Of a DNA stretch of 64,000 nucleotides, positions 52,151 to 60,233 are shown in pieces. Position 1 is the first letter of the stretch, and every line of letters starts with the position of its first letter. This DNA comes from G016234445 sp964438865 (GTDB lineage: Bacteria > Chloroflexota > Dehalococcoidia > Tepidiformales > Tepidiformaceae), in contig CAYTMI010000006.1 in assembly GCA_964438865.1 (NCBI GenBank), forward strand, positions 62,001 to 126,000, read 5' to 3'. The notes under the pieces were generated by a model that was not told where the DNA came from, did no database searches, and saw nothing but the letters and a program-made list of their open reading frames with translations. Position numbers and translations under genes: made by a program.

Positions 52151-52561
52151 TTAGCCTCCCATGGCGGCGCCGGCAGGCACGCGCGGGTTGTGCGAGACGC
52201 CGTCGCCGATTTCGCTGCGGATGACGCGGTTACGGGCATCGACGAAGACTTTGCGGGGGGCAACGTCGCGGGCCGCCGCTTCGTCGAACTGCTGGTAGGC
52301 GATGATGATGACGGTGTCGCCGCGGTGGACCAGGTGGGCGGCGGCGCCGTTGATGCAGACTTCGCCGCTGCCACGCTCGCCGAGGATCGCGTAGGTCTCG
52401 AGACGGGCGCCGTTCGTCACATCGACGACGTGGACCTGCTCGTAGGGGAGGATGCCGGCCTCGTCCATGAGGTCCGGGTCCAGCGTTATGGAGCCTTCGT
52501 AGTCGAGATTCGCTTCAGTGACGGTGGCGCGATGAATCTTGCCGGACATCAGGGTTCGCAT
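52151..52561 (-). CDS. panD: Aspartate 1-decarboxylase proenzyme
   Basis: PanD makes beta-alanine. It cleaves itself between Gly and Ser in YEGSITLD to form the pyruvoyl group. The 136-residue protein has IHRATVTEANLDYEGS and NGARLETYAI, RGSGEVCINGAAAHLV. ATG 52561 is first in the operon; a second Met (residue 5) could be the true start. No PanM-like regulator is near. Confidence 0.97.
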   Translation of the reverse strand: MRTLMSGKIHRATVTEANLDYEGSITLDPDLMDEAGILPYEQVHVVDVTNGARLETYAILGERGSGEVCINGAAAHLVHRGDTVIIIAYQQFDEAAARDVAPRKVFVDARNRVIRSEIGDGVSHNPRVPAGAAMGG

Positions 52562-52586
52562 GGCCGGTATTCCCCTTCGCCCCCGG

Positions 52587-52616
52587 AAACAAAACGCCCC
52601 GCAAGGTTGCGGGGCG
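52587..52616 (-). terminator. Intrinsic terminator in the panDBC leader
   Basis: A perfect 10-bp stem CGCCCCGCAA/TTGCGGGGCG with a 2-nt centre is followed on the minus strand by TTTTGTTT, 26 nt before the panD start. As it lies inside the leader, it may act as an attenuator, or it may end upstream readthrough. Confidence 0.8.
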
Positions 52617-52637
52617 CGTACGGCGGGCGGGCAGGGA

Positions 52638-52681
52638 CCGTGTTGGTCCGGTGTTCGCTACCGTCCGTACCGGCCACGCGG
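52638..52681 (-). ncRNA. Candidate pan RNA motif
   Basis: On the minus strand CCGCGTGGCCGGT pairs with ACCGGACCAACACGG. The 3' arm leaves two single adenosines bulged, two base pairs apart, with one C-A mismatch below. A hairpin with two bulged A residues is the hallmark of the pan motif, known in front of pantothenate genes of Chloroflexota, Firmicutes and Deltaproteobacteria. It lies 22 nt before the terminator and 77 nt before panD. Confidence 0.5.
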
Positions 52682-52759
52682 GGTCCAGGCGGACTTGCTT
52701 TGAACCAGGGCGCTGACTGCCAGGCTCGCCTTCACAGGGATAGGCGGCAGGGTGATCGT

Positions 52760-52783
52760 TGCCAAACCGGGAAGGGTTGTCAA
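52760..52783 (-). promoter_or_regulatory. Likely panDBC promoter (TTGACA)
   Basis: A perfect TTGACA at 52783-52778 is followed after 17 nt by AACGAT, a weak -10. It would give a leader of about 185 nt containing the pan-like hairpin and terminator. Confidence 0.45.
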
Positions 52784-52818
52784 TGGCCCCCGCTGGCTAC
52801 TTGACCTCGAAACCCCTT

Positions 52819-52953
52819 TCATCGCCGGTAGCTGCTTTCGTGGATCTGGCAGACGTAGTCGCAGGTCCCCACGGTGGTGAACGTGAACGGATACGAGCCT
52901 GCCCTCGTGGTCTCCTGCACACCGAAGCCAGTTGACGCTGCCTGGAGCGGGCG
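52819..52953 (-). pseudogene. Cupredoxin C-terminal remnant
   Basis: A 44-codon open stretch with no start reads GSYPFTFTTVGTCDYVCQIH, the copper-loop end of plastocyanin-like proteins (usual form TYxFTFTxPGTYxYxCxIH), then stops at TGA. A TAA closes the frame just upstream. It sits between the P1 peptidase and the pan promoter and appears to be a gene relic. Confidence 0.5.
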
Positions 52954-52963
52954 TTACGAGGGC

Positions 52964-53992
52964 CTAAGATTCGCCGGAAGCTGGCCCCAGCCATTCGGAG
53001 GCCGACGGCACGCCGTGGGAGCCCGTGGCCAGCCGCACGCTGTTGAGAATGGCCCGCTCGACCGCCCGCACGGCGAGGAGTCCGACCGTAAGCGCGTCGT
53101 CGTCGCCGACCTCAAGGTGCCCCATCGAGATCGCGAAGGCGATGTCGCCGTCGGCGAAGGTGTGCACCGGCATAATCGCCCGCGCCAGCCCGTCGTGGGC
53201 CTGGATGGCGACTCGCTGCAACTGGTGGTGATCGATGGCGGCGTTGGTAGCGACGACGGCCAGGGTGGTGTTCTGGAGGAGCATCGCGTCCATCTGGGCG
53301 GTGCGGAGGGACATCGCCTCCAGAAGCCCGACGAAGCCACCACCATCGGCGCGGGGACCGGCCACCAGCGAGCCGGTGTCCGGTTGGAAGACATGGCCGG
53401 CGGCGTTCGTTGCGACGATCGCCCCTACAATGATGCCCCGCGGCCCAACGAGGCTGGCCGTGCCGATGCCGCCCTTGATGCAGCGCTCTGGACCGAGCAT
53501 CTTCGCGACCGTGGCTCCGGTCCCGGCGCCCACGCTGCCCTGGGCCACGGTCCCACCAGTCGCCCGGGATACTGCCCGGTAGCCTGCATCCGCGTCCGGA
53601 GAGGCGTCAGCCCGGCCGATGCCGAGGTCGAAGAGGACCGCGCTGGAGACGATCGGCACCTTTCTGACGGTGGTGGGGAAGCCGATTTCGTGTTCGGCGC
53701 ACCAGCGCATCACCCCATCGGCGGCCGCCAACCCGAAGGCGCTCCCCCCGGCGAGGACGACCGCGTGACACTTCCTCACCGCGTTCGCAGGTCCGAGGAC
53801 GTCTGTCTCGCGGCTGCCGGGCGCGCCTCCGCGGATGTCGACGGCGGCAGCCGTGCTGTCTTCGCAGAGGACCACGGTGCAGCCGGTAGCCCCGCGACGG
53901 TCCGTCCAGTGGCCGACGCGGATGCCCGCCACGTCGGTGATGGCGTCGCGCTTGCCGGGCTGCCAGTCTACCGGGTGGTCTATGTCAGTCAC
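52964..53992 (-). CDS. P1 family peptidase (S58, DmpA-like)
   Basis: A 342-residue N-terminal-nucleophile hydrolase. ITDVAGIRVGHWTD opens the family, GSVGAGTGATVAKM and NTTLAVVATNAAI mark the region where these proenzymes cut themselves, with a Thr as the likely nucleophile. Members are beta-peptidyl or D-aminopeptidases. GTG 53992 overlaps the mutM stop (GTGA). Confidence 0.88.
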   Translation of the reverse strand: MTDIDHPVDWQPGKRDAITDVAGIRVGHWTDRRGATGCTVVLCEDSTAAAVDIRGGAPGSRETDVLGPANAVRKCHAVVLAGGSAFGLAAADGVMRWCAEHEIGFPTTVRKVPIVSSAVLFDLGIGRADASPDADAGYRAVSRATGGTVAQGSVGAGTGATVAKMLGPERCIKGGIGTASLVGPRGIIVGAIVATNAAGHVFQPDTGSLVAGPRADGGGFVGLLEAMSLRTAQMDAMLLQNTTLAVVATNAAIDHHQLQRVAIQAHDGLARAIMPVHTFADGDIAFAISMGHLEVGDDDALTVGLLAVRAVERAILNSVRLATGSHGVPSASEWLGPASGES

Positions 53993-54840
53993 CTCCGGCC
54001 GGCGCCGCCACGCACCCGGGCGCGCGGCTGGCACTTCGGGCAATAGTGCGTCGCCCGGCCACCGAGAACGATACGCGTAATCGCGGCGCCACAGGCGTAG
54101 CAGGGCTTCCCGGTTCGCCGGAAAACCTGCACGTACAGGTGTTGCGAACCCTGTTCGCCCATCGCGTCCACGTAGTCCTTGAAGCTGGCCCCGCGATTGG
54201 CGATGCCGCGTTCGAGCACGGCGCGGCAGGCTGCGTGAAGCCGCCCGGCTGCGACGGCTCCGATGGCGCCCGCCGGGGTGTCGGGGCGGATGCGGGCTTC
54301 GAAGAGGGCCTCATCGACGTAGATGTTCCCGAGGCCGGACATTCGGCGCTGATCCAGCAGGACCGCCTTGACGGGCGCGGACCTCCCCGCGAGCGCAGCC
54401 CGGAAGTCGCCGGCCGTGAAGGCGTCGTCGATCGGTTCGGGGCCCAGCTTGCCGACGGCTTCGCTGACGTCCTCGACGATGCGCCAGGTGCCGAACTTCC
54501 GGAGGTCGCTCCAGCGAAGGTCGTGGCCGTCGTCGAGGACGAGTCTCGCCCGCTCGTACTGCTCCGGCGGTGCGCCGGATTCGCGCCAGAGCAGACGGCC
54601 GGTCATCCGAAGGTGGGCCACCAGGGTGCGGCCATCGTCGAGCCCGAAAAGCAGGTACTTTCCGCGCCGGCCGAGCGAGGCGAAAGCGCGGCCGGCGAGT
54701 TGCGCGCGGAGGGTGTCGATCGACCCCGGGAAGAGCAAGTGGAGGGTGCCCGGGTCCACCTCCAGCGCGAGCACCCGGCGGCCGACGACAAGCGGTTCGA
54801 GGTCGCGGCGGATGGTCTCGACTTCGGGGAGTTCCGGCAT
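53989..54840 (-). CDS. mutM: Formamidopyrimidine-DNA glycosylase
   Basis: MutM removes 8-oxoguanine. The 283-residue protein starts PELPEVETIRRDLEP with catalytic Pro2 and Glu3, has RRGKYLLF (Lys near 60) and ends with the zinc finger CYACGAAIT ... HYCPKCQ. The start ATG 54840 has TACCCT 6 nt ahead, so it is probably leaderless. Divergent from ruvA with 50 bp between starts. Confidence 0.97.
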   Translation of the reverse strand: MPELPEVETIRRDLEPLVVGRRVLALEVDPGTLHLLFPGSIDTLRAQLAGRAFASLGRRGKYLLFGLDDGRTLVAHLRMTGRLLWRESGAPPEQYERARLVLDDGHDLRWSDLRKFGTWRIVEDVSEAVGKLGPEPIDDAFTAGDFRAALAGRSAPVKAVLLDQRRMSGLGNIYVDEALFEARIRPDTPAGAIGAVAAGRLHAACRAVLERGIANRGASFKDYVDAMGEQGSQHLYVQVFRRTGKPCYACGAAITRIVLGGRATHYCPKCQPRARVRGGAGRR

Positions 54841-54846
54841 TCGCTC

Positions 54847-54884
54847 AGGGTACAGGGGACACTCGCGAGGTTACAGGCGATACT
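54847..54884. promoter_or_regulatory. Divergent leaderless promoters of mutM and ruvA
   Basis: TACCCT (minus strand, 54852-54847) lies 6 nt before the mutM ATG, and GATACT (plus strand, 54879-54884) lies 6 nt before the ruvA GTG. The two DNA-repair genes share a 50-bp region. Confidence 0.55.
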
Positions 54885-54890
54885 GCGGGC

Positions 54891-55553
54891 GTGATCACCC
54901 ACCTCCAGGGCCAACTCACGCGCATGAACCTCGCCGGGCCTGCGGTCGAAGTCGACGTCGCGGGCGTACGGTACGAGGTGCTCGTGCCGCTCTTTCTCTG
55001 GCCGGAACTCCAGGCGATCGCGGGGGACGCCGACCTGTCCGGGGAGAGCCCCGGGCCGGCGGTCGGCCTCCACATCTACTACTGGGCGACGGCGAACCAG
55101 CCGGTACCGGTGCTCGTCGGGTTCATGCGGCGCGCCGAGCGGGATTTCTTCCGCAAGTTCACTACCGTCGAGGGGATCGGCCCCACCAAGGCGGCGAAAG
55201 CGATGAACGTCTCCGTGAGCACCATCGCCCGGGCCATCGAACAGGAAGACCGGGCAACGCTGACCCGCCTTCCGGGGATTGGGGCGCGCGGCGCCGACAA
55301 GATCATCGCCAGCCTCCGGGGCAAGGTCGCCGCCGAGGCTGCGATGCACGACAGCGGCATCGCCCAGCCCGTGGACACGAAGCGCCTGGAGCACGGCCGC
55401 GTGGTCGCCGACGCCGTCGAAGCGGTGGCCGCCCTCGGTTACAACCGCGCAGAGGCCAGGCGCTGGGTGGACGAGGTGATGGAGGCGGACGCGACCCTCG
55501 ACAGCGTGGAGACGGTCACCCTCGCGGTCTTGCGCCGGCGCGGCGCGGGGTAA
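54891..55553 (+). CDS. ruvA: Holliday junction DNA helicase RuvA
   Basis: RuvA binds four-way junctions and loads RuvB. The 220-residue protein has an OB-fold start (ITHLQGQLTRMN), VEGIGPTKAAKAM and LPGIGARGADKII, the two helix-hairpin-helix motifs, and a C-terminal RuvB-binding domain (DAVEAVAALGYNRAEA). GTG 54891 is chosen for the leaderless promoter and family start. No ruvB or ruvC is next to it. Confidence 0.95.
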   Translation: MITHLQGQLTRMNLAGPAVEVDVAGVRYEVLVPLFLWPELQAIAGDADLSGESPGPAVGLHIYYWATANQPVPVLVGFMRRAERDFFRKFTTVEGIGPTKAAKAMNVSVSTIARAIEQEDRATLTRLPGIGARGADKIIASLRGKVAAEAAMHDSGIAQPVDTKRLEHGRVVADAVEAVAALGYNRAEARRWVDEVMEADATLDSVETVTLAVLRRRGAG

Positions 55554-55643
55554 CGGCGGGAGCCAGAGCGAACCGTGCCGGGGTGGAAAGGGACCACAGC
55601 AACGGGGGCGCGTGCACACTTCGGATCAAATACCGCCGAATGG

Positions 55644-56087
55644 TTAGGGCCGGGCGGCGGCCCAGATCATTGTCGTGTCACACGACTCCGCTGGCGGAAC
55701 CACCCACTCGATCGACCCGGCGGGGAATCCGCCTCCGCTTCCCCCGAGCCGAACGCTGGTTCCCACGCGGTACTCCGCACCAGGGATCCTCACGGCACGG
55801 TCTGTTTCACCCCAGGACGTCCCCTCGACAGCGAAAGCGACCAGCCACCGCCCCGGCGACCCGGGGATCGACGACTCCACGTAAAGGCACGGACCCTCCT
55901 GGACGAACGTGCCGTCCAGCCTTGCGTCGTCTTCGTTCCACTCGCCGGCATAGAGCGCGAGGGGCACGGGCGGCTCATTGCCGCTGCACGCATTTGCTAT
56001 CCAGAAGGCGACCAGCAGAGCGACAGCGAGGGCGGACACGACAGCCATCGAGAGGAGGGGTGCGCGGACGTTCTTTTTCACTTCCAT
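55644..56087 (-). CDS. Small membrane-anchored hypothetical protein
   Basis: About 147 residues: basic N-terminus (EVKKNVRAPLL), a hydrophobic segment (MAVVSALAVALLVAFWIANAC) with a cysteine at its end that recalls but does not meet a lipobox, then a strand-rich domain of about 110 residues (GRWLVAFAVEGTSWGE). Probably extracytoplasmic. No family recognised. The start at ATG 56087 or GTG 56093 is uncertain. Confidence 0.55.
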   Translation of the reverse strand: MEVKKNVRAPLLSMAVVSALAVALLVAFWIANACSGNEPPVPLALYAGEWNEDDARLDGTFVQEGPCLYVESSIPGSPGRWLVAFAVEGTSWGETDRAVRIPGAEYRVGTSVRLGGSGGGFPAGSIEWVVPPAESCDTTMIWAAARP

Positions 56088-56349
56088 CTTCACTGTGTGA
56101 GGATGAACACCGAGAGAGCGCTAATGTAGCCGATCACCATATAGACGCAGCTTGACCCAGGACTGCCCTTGTGAACGCCCAGCGCGTAAGTCCCCAAGAA
56201 CCACGGCCCGCCACTATCCCCGCCGTCGCACTGGACGCCGTCTCCCGGCCGGGCAGCAGCGGACGTGTCATCCGCCGATGGATCGAGAGGGCCGGGCGCC
56301 GGGGCTGTCGCACCCCTGTCATTCGCTCCCTGACGCCCGCCAGCCTACG

Positions 56350-57285
56350 ATGGGTCTCTTGGAAACCGGCGACTCCCCTCTGCCAGGCGACGACTCCAGC
56401 GAAGCCGCATCCCAGCCAGGCGCGCCGGAAGAGCAGCCTCCCCCGGTTCCCGCGCCCACTCGCCGGCAGCCCACCTGGACGTATTTCCTCACGCCCGTGG
56501 CGGTGGTGATCGGCGCGATCATCATTGCCGGCGCCGTCTGGTACACCGACGACGACGCCCCGGCCGCCGACCACAACATGGATGCAGCGTCCACGGGCGG
56601 CGAGGACGCGGGCGCGGGGGCTTCGATGGCGCCGACGGCCGCCCCGGTGGCGTCGAGTGCGACCACCATGCTCGCGACCCTGCTGGATTACTCGAAACAG
56701 CTCGGTCTCGACCAGGCGAAGTTCCAGCAGTGCCTCGGCAAGCCGGAGACCTCGCAGGCGATCAGTCGCCAACTGCAACGGGGCCAGGCGCTCGGGGTGA
56801 ACGGCACACCCACGTTCTACATCAACAACAAGCGCATCGTCGGCTCACAGCCGGCCGCGATCTTCGACGAGGTCATCGCCGCCGAACTGAAGGGGAGCCC
56901 CACCACCCTCGACGGGTACTCGGACACGATCAAGCAACTGGCGGCCACCAGCCCGCCGCGCTTCGAAATCGTCGCCCAGAAGGTCGACGTGTCGGACGCC
57001 GCCATCGAGGGCAACCCGGCGGCGAAGGTGATGATCGCGGAGTTCAGCGACTTCCAGTGCCCCTTCTGCCGCCGCTGGACGCAGGACTACCTGAGCAAGA
57101 TTCGCGGCAACCTCGGCAACGACCTGGCCCTCGCGTTCCTCCACTTCCCCATCCTCTCCATCCACCCCAACGCCGGGAACGCCTCGGCGGGCGCGGTGTG
57201 CGCGGGGGAGCAGGGGAAGTTCTGGCAGATGCACGACCTGCTGTTTTCGAACCAGACCACATGGGCGAGCCTGAAGGCGAACTGA
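56350..57285 (+). CDS. DsbA-like thioredoxin-fold protein with permuted halves
   Basis: A 311-residue protein with a membrane anchor at 44-66 and a Ser/Ala linker. Residues 107-180 are the C-terminal half of a DsbA_4 domain (LLDYSKQLGLDQAKFQQCL, then GVNGTPTFYINNKRIVG with the cis-Pro). Residues 203-309 are the N-terminal half (IAEFSDFQCPFCRRW, CPFC at 237-240; AGEQGKFWQMHDLLFSNQTTW). The order is the reverse of normal. TACGAT overlaps the ATG, so TTG 56359 could be the leaderless start. Likely an extracytoplasmic thiol oxidoreductase. Confidence 0.8.
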   Translation: MGLLETGDSPLPGDDSSEAASQPGAPEEQPPPVPAPTRRQPTWTYFLTPVAVVIGAIIIAGAVWYTDDDAPAADHNMDAASTGGEDAGAGASMAPTAAPVASSATTMLATLLDYSKQLGLDQAKFQQCLGKPETSQAISRQLQRGQALGVNGTPTFYINNKRIVGSQPAAIFDEVIAAELKGSPTTLDGYSDTIKQLAATSPPRFEIVAQKVDVSDAAIEGNPAAKVMIAEFSDFQCPFCRRWTQDYLSKIRGNLGNDLALAFLHFPILSIHPNAGNASAGAVCAGEQGKFWQMHDLLFSNQTTWASLKAN

Positions 57286-57364
57286 CGGCCGGGCCGATGC
57301 CTGCCCTCCCTGGCTGTCGGGCTACGGACGGTCGGGCGCAGGTGAGCGCTGGGCATCCGCCCGC

Positions 57365-57370
57365 TACACT
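57365..57370 (+). promoter_or_regulatory. -10 box TACACT, leaderless promoter
   Basis: TACACT, six bases, then ATG 57377. Confidence 0.55.
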
Positions 57371-57376
57371 TTTCAC

Positions 57377-57778
57377 ATGCCGTATTGGATCCGCGAGGGA
57401 CTTCTCGCCATCAGCCCACGGCCGGGATACCGGCCCGGCCCCGAATTCGCCGTCCCGCGCGAAGAGGTCGACGCCTGGGTGCAGCAGACCCGGGACTTCG
57501 GGGTCGCGTCCATCATCTGCCTTATCTCGGACGACCAACTGCCGCTCTACGCGAAGGCGCTGCCCGAGGGCCTGCTCTCGCACTACCGGGAGTCGGGCTT
57601 CGTGGTTGCGCACGTCCCGACCTTCGACGGGCTGACGACGCCCTACACGGCCGCACAGTACGACGAGGCATGGGAGGCGTTTCTCCAGCTCCCGAAGCCC
57701 GTGCTCGTCCATTGCAGCGCTGGCTTCGACCGCACCGGCCGGATTGTGGACCACATCCTCAGCCGGCTTTCAGACTGA
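57377..57778 (+). CDS. Small dual-specificity/tyrosine phosphatase
   Basis: A 133-residue protein with VHCSAGFDRTGR, the CX5R phosphatase loop (HCxxGxxRT), near residue 111, and a general-acid candidate Asp in PTFDGLTTPYT. It removes phosphate from protein tyrosine or small phosphates. It stands alone with its own promoter; no kinase gene is near. Confidence 0.85.
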   Translation: MPYWIREGLLAISPRPGYRPGPEFAVPREEVDAWVQQTRDFGVASIICLISDDQLPLYAKALPEGLLSHYRESGFVVAHVPTFDGLTTPYTAAQYDEAWEAFLQLPKPVLVHCSAGFDRTGRIVDHILSRLSD

Positions 57779-57833
57779 GCGCCGGTCTCTCGGTCACTGG
57801 CCCCTCAGTTTTTCCAGTCCTCGTCGCCGACCC

Positions 57834-58805
57834 TTACTCCAACGGCCGGAGCGACTCCGCGATCGCCTCGGAGGCCACCCGCTCATGGCCGGCAGCCCGC
57901 CGTAGCACCATCGCGGCAGCGCGGCGCAGCCCGGCGTTGGCCACGTTCCCGTGCCCCCCTGGCGGGAACGGGAACAGCGTCAGCAACGGTGAGAGCGCCG
58001 TCGCCTCTTCTCGCAGCGCTCCTGCCGCCGCGCCCAGTGGACTCGAGAGGCCGGGGATAGCCACTGCAACATCGGCGAGGAACGCTGCCCCATCGACGCG
58101 CGCGGCCTGGAGCACGGCGAGAGTGTAGGAGTTCCCGGCCCGGTCTACCTCCGAATCGCTATCCATGGCCGCGGCCCAGGCCAGGAGCCCCGCGGTTCCC
58201 CGAGGCTGACCGTCCGCGGGCCCGTCCAGTCCCGCGAAGCACTCCATCGCCGCGCGGAGCGCATCGGCCACGGTCTTCACGGGGTCGGCCTCAACGGCGC
58301 CAACGGGGGCGAGCAACTCGATTTCGCCCAGGGTGGAAGGCCAATCCGCCCAGGGGACCACCGGCCCAACGTCGTGCGTCAGCAGGTCATCCACGAAGAA
58401 GGCCGCGGCGGTGGAGTCGTAGCCATAGACGACCGCGTGTTCGTGGAGGTGGAAGTCCCAACCGATAAGTGGTCGCCCGGCGTCCAGGTGCGCCACCGCC
58501 CATGCGACGGCCTGCGAGCGAACACCGTCGCCCTCGGGTCCTGCGTCGGCGCGGGCCGAGAACCGTTCCCAGCGAACACCGGTGCGGCTGTACCAGCGGG
58601 CCATCGTCGCGCGGTCGGAGTCTGCGGGACCGCCGGGGAGTGCGGTCACCCCTTCGCGCGTCTGGAGGCAGAAATGCCAGGCGTGGCCGCTCAGTCCCAT
58701 CACCGCATGCCGCGGGAGGGGATTCCCGAGGCGGGCGAGGATCCCTTCGAGGGCACCAGCGGCGCTGGTCCAGTTGGGGGCGATCCGCGCGCCTTCGATC
58801 TCCAT
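57834..58805 (-). CDS. BtrH N-terminal-like protein
   Basis: The 323-residue protein opens with a segment (AVMGLSGHAWHFCLQ) and later LIGWDFHLHEHAVVYGYDS and FFVDDLLTH, a layout like the BtrH N-domain, which in butirosin synthesis transfers an acyl side chain and has a papain-like fold. The remaining 170 residues are helical and Ala-rich. No antibiotic genes adjoin, so only fold similarity is claimed. ATG 58805 has TACACT 6 nt ahead (58817-58812). Confidence 0.5.
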   Translation of the reverse strand: MEIEGARIAPNWTSAAGALEGILARLGNPLPRHAVMGLSGHAWHFCLQTREGVTALPGGPADSDRATMARWYSRTGVRWERFSARADAGPEGDGVRSQAVAWAVAHLDAGRPLIGWDFHLHEHAVVYGYDSTAAAFFVDDLLTHDVGPVVPWADWPSTLGEIELLAPVGAVEADPVKTVADALRAAMECFAGLDGPADGQPRGTAGLLAWAAAMDSDSEVDRAGNSYTLAVLQAARVDGAAFLADVAVAIPGLSSPLGAAAGALREEATALSPLLTLFPFPPGGHGNVANAGLRRAAAMVLRRAAGHERVASEAIAESLRPLE

Positions 58806-58811
58806 GATTCG

Positions 58812-58817
58812 AGTGTA
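58812..58817 (-). promoter_or_regulatory. -10 box TACACT, leaderless promoter
   Basis: TACACT, six bases, ATG 58805, on the minus strand. Confidence 0.55.
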
Positions 58818-58910
58818 GGGTGGGGGCCGATGGGAAGGGAAAGGCGCCCTGCCTTTCGGCTTCGGTCAGGACACGTAGAATACGGCTTCAACCCCCGGCG
58901 GAGGCGCCCC

Positions 58911-60185
58911 TTGCCAATCACGTGGGAACGAACCACGCTGCCCAACGGCCTGCGCATCGTCACGACGCCGATGCCAACGACGCAGGCTGTCTCAATCAAC
59001 ATCTTCGTTGGCGTGGGCTCACGCTCCGAGCCTCAACATCTGAACGGCATTACCCACTTCCTCGAACACATGGTGTTCAAGGGGACGGAGCGGCGGCCGG
59101 ACGCGATCATGATCGCCGAGGCCATCGAGGGAGCGGGCGGCACGCTCAATGCCTACACCAACAAGGAATTCACCTGCTACTGGAACATCGTCCCCTTCGA
59201 CCGCTTCGAAACGGCGCTGGACGTGGCGGCCGACATGCTCCTCCATTCGAAACTCGAACAGCAGGAGATTGACCGGGAGCGGACGGTCGTCCAGCAGGAA
59301 CTGAAGCGGAACCACGACAACCCGGGCTCGTGGGCCGGGCGCCTCATCGGGACGGCCATCTACGGCGAACAGCCGCCCGGCTGGGACGTTGGCGGCACGG
59401 TCGAACTTGTCGACCAGTGGCAACGCCCCGACTTCATTTCGCACATCGAAGAGTGGTACCGGCCTTCCAACGTTGTCCTTTCGGTGGCCGGGAACGTGAC
59501 GCACGAACAGGTGATGCGGCTGGCAGAACCGCTCTTCCGTGACATGAAGCCCGGTGCCCTGCCGAAGGTGGTCCCGTACGACGCGTCGGTCAAAGGGCCG
59601 CGAGTGGCGACGGACAGCCGCGATATCGACCAGTGCAGCCTCTACCTGGGGCTGCCCATCTTCGGCCGCGATGACCCCGACCGGTTTTCGCTCCGGGTGA
59701 TGAACGACGTGCTCGGGGCCGGCATGTCTTCGCGGCTGTTCAAGGAAGTGCGCGAACGCCGGGGACTGGCCTACTCCGTGGGTTCGGGTTACGGCTTCCT
59801 GGCCGACGCCGGCACGTTCACCATCTCCGCGGGCGTCAACCGCGAAAAGCTCGGCGAGACCATCGCCGTCTGCGTCCACGAAGCCGAACGGATGGTCACG
59901 GAGACCGTCCCTCAAGAGGAACTTCGCAAGGCCAAGGACCACACCATCGGCCGCTTCCGTCTCTCCCTCGAAACGGCGTTCTCGCTCGGGCAGCGCCACG
60001 GCGAACTGCTCGTGACGAAGGGCGAGATCGAATCTGTCGAAGACATCGTGGCGAAGGTCGAAGCGGTGACGGCCGAGGACGTGCAGGCGGTGGCGCGGCG
60101 CCTCCTCTCGCGGGATCTCCTCCATGTGTCCGCGGTGGGGCCAAAGCTGGACGAAGACGAGATCGTGGCGGCGCTGGGGGCGTAG
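58911..60185 (+). CDS. M16 family zinc peptidase (processing peptidase-like)
   Basis: A 424-residue one-chain M16B peptidase. HFLEH at 49-53 is the inverted zinc motif HxxEH, and the C-terminal half carries ERRGLAYSVGSGY, the R/Y substrate loop. Bacterial relatives (PqqL/YmxG type) degrade peptides. TTG 58911 has GGAGG 7 nt upstream and a TAGAAT -10 at about 58876-58881, so it is a led transcript. Confidence 0.93.
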   Translation: MPITWERTTLPNGLRIVTTPMPTTQAVSINIFVGVGSRSEPQHLNGITHFLEHMVFKGTERRPDAIMIAEAIEGAGGTLNAYTNKEFTCYWNIVPFDRFETALDVAADMLLHSKLEQQEIDRERTVVQQELKRNHDNPGSWAGRLIGTAIYGEQPPGWDVGGTVELVDQWQRPDFISHIEEWYRPSNVVLSVAGNVTHEQVMRLAEPLFRDMKPGALPKVVPYDASVKGPRVATDSRDIDQCSLYLGLPIFGRDDPDRFSLRVMNDVLGAGMSSRLFKEVRERRGLAYSVGSGYGFLADAGTFTISAGVNREKLGETIAVCVHEAERMVTETVPQEELRKAKDHTIGRFRLSLETAFSLGQRHGELLVTKGEIESVEDIVAKVEAVTAEDVQAVARRLLSRDLLHVSAVGPKLDEDEIVAALGA

Positions 60186-60233
60186 CCCGACGCGACCACG
60201 CCGCAGCCTGGTCGCCGGTAGGCGCTGCCCGGC

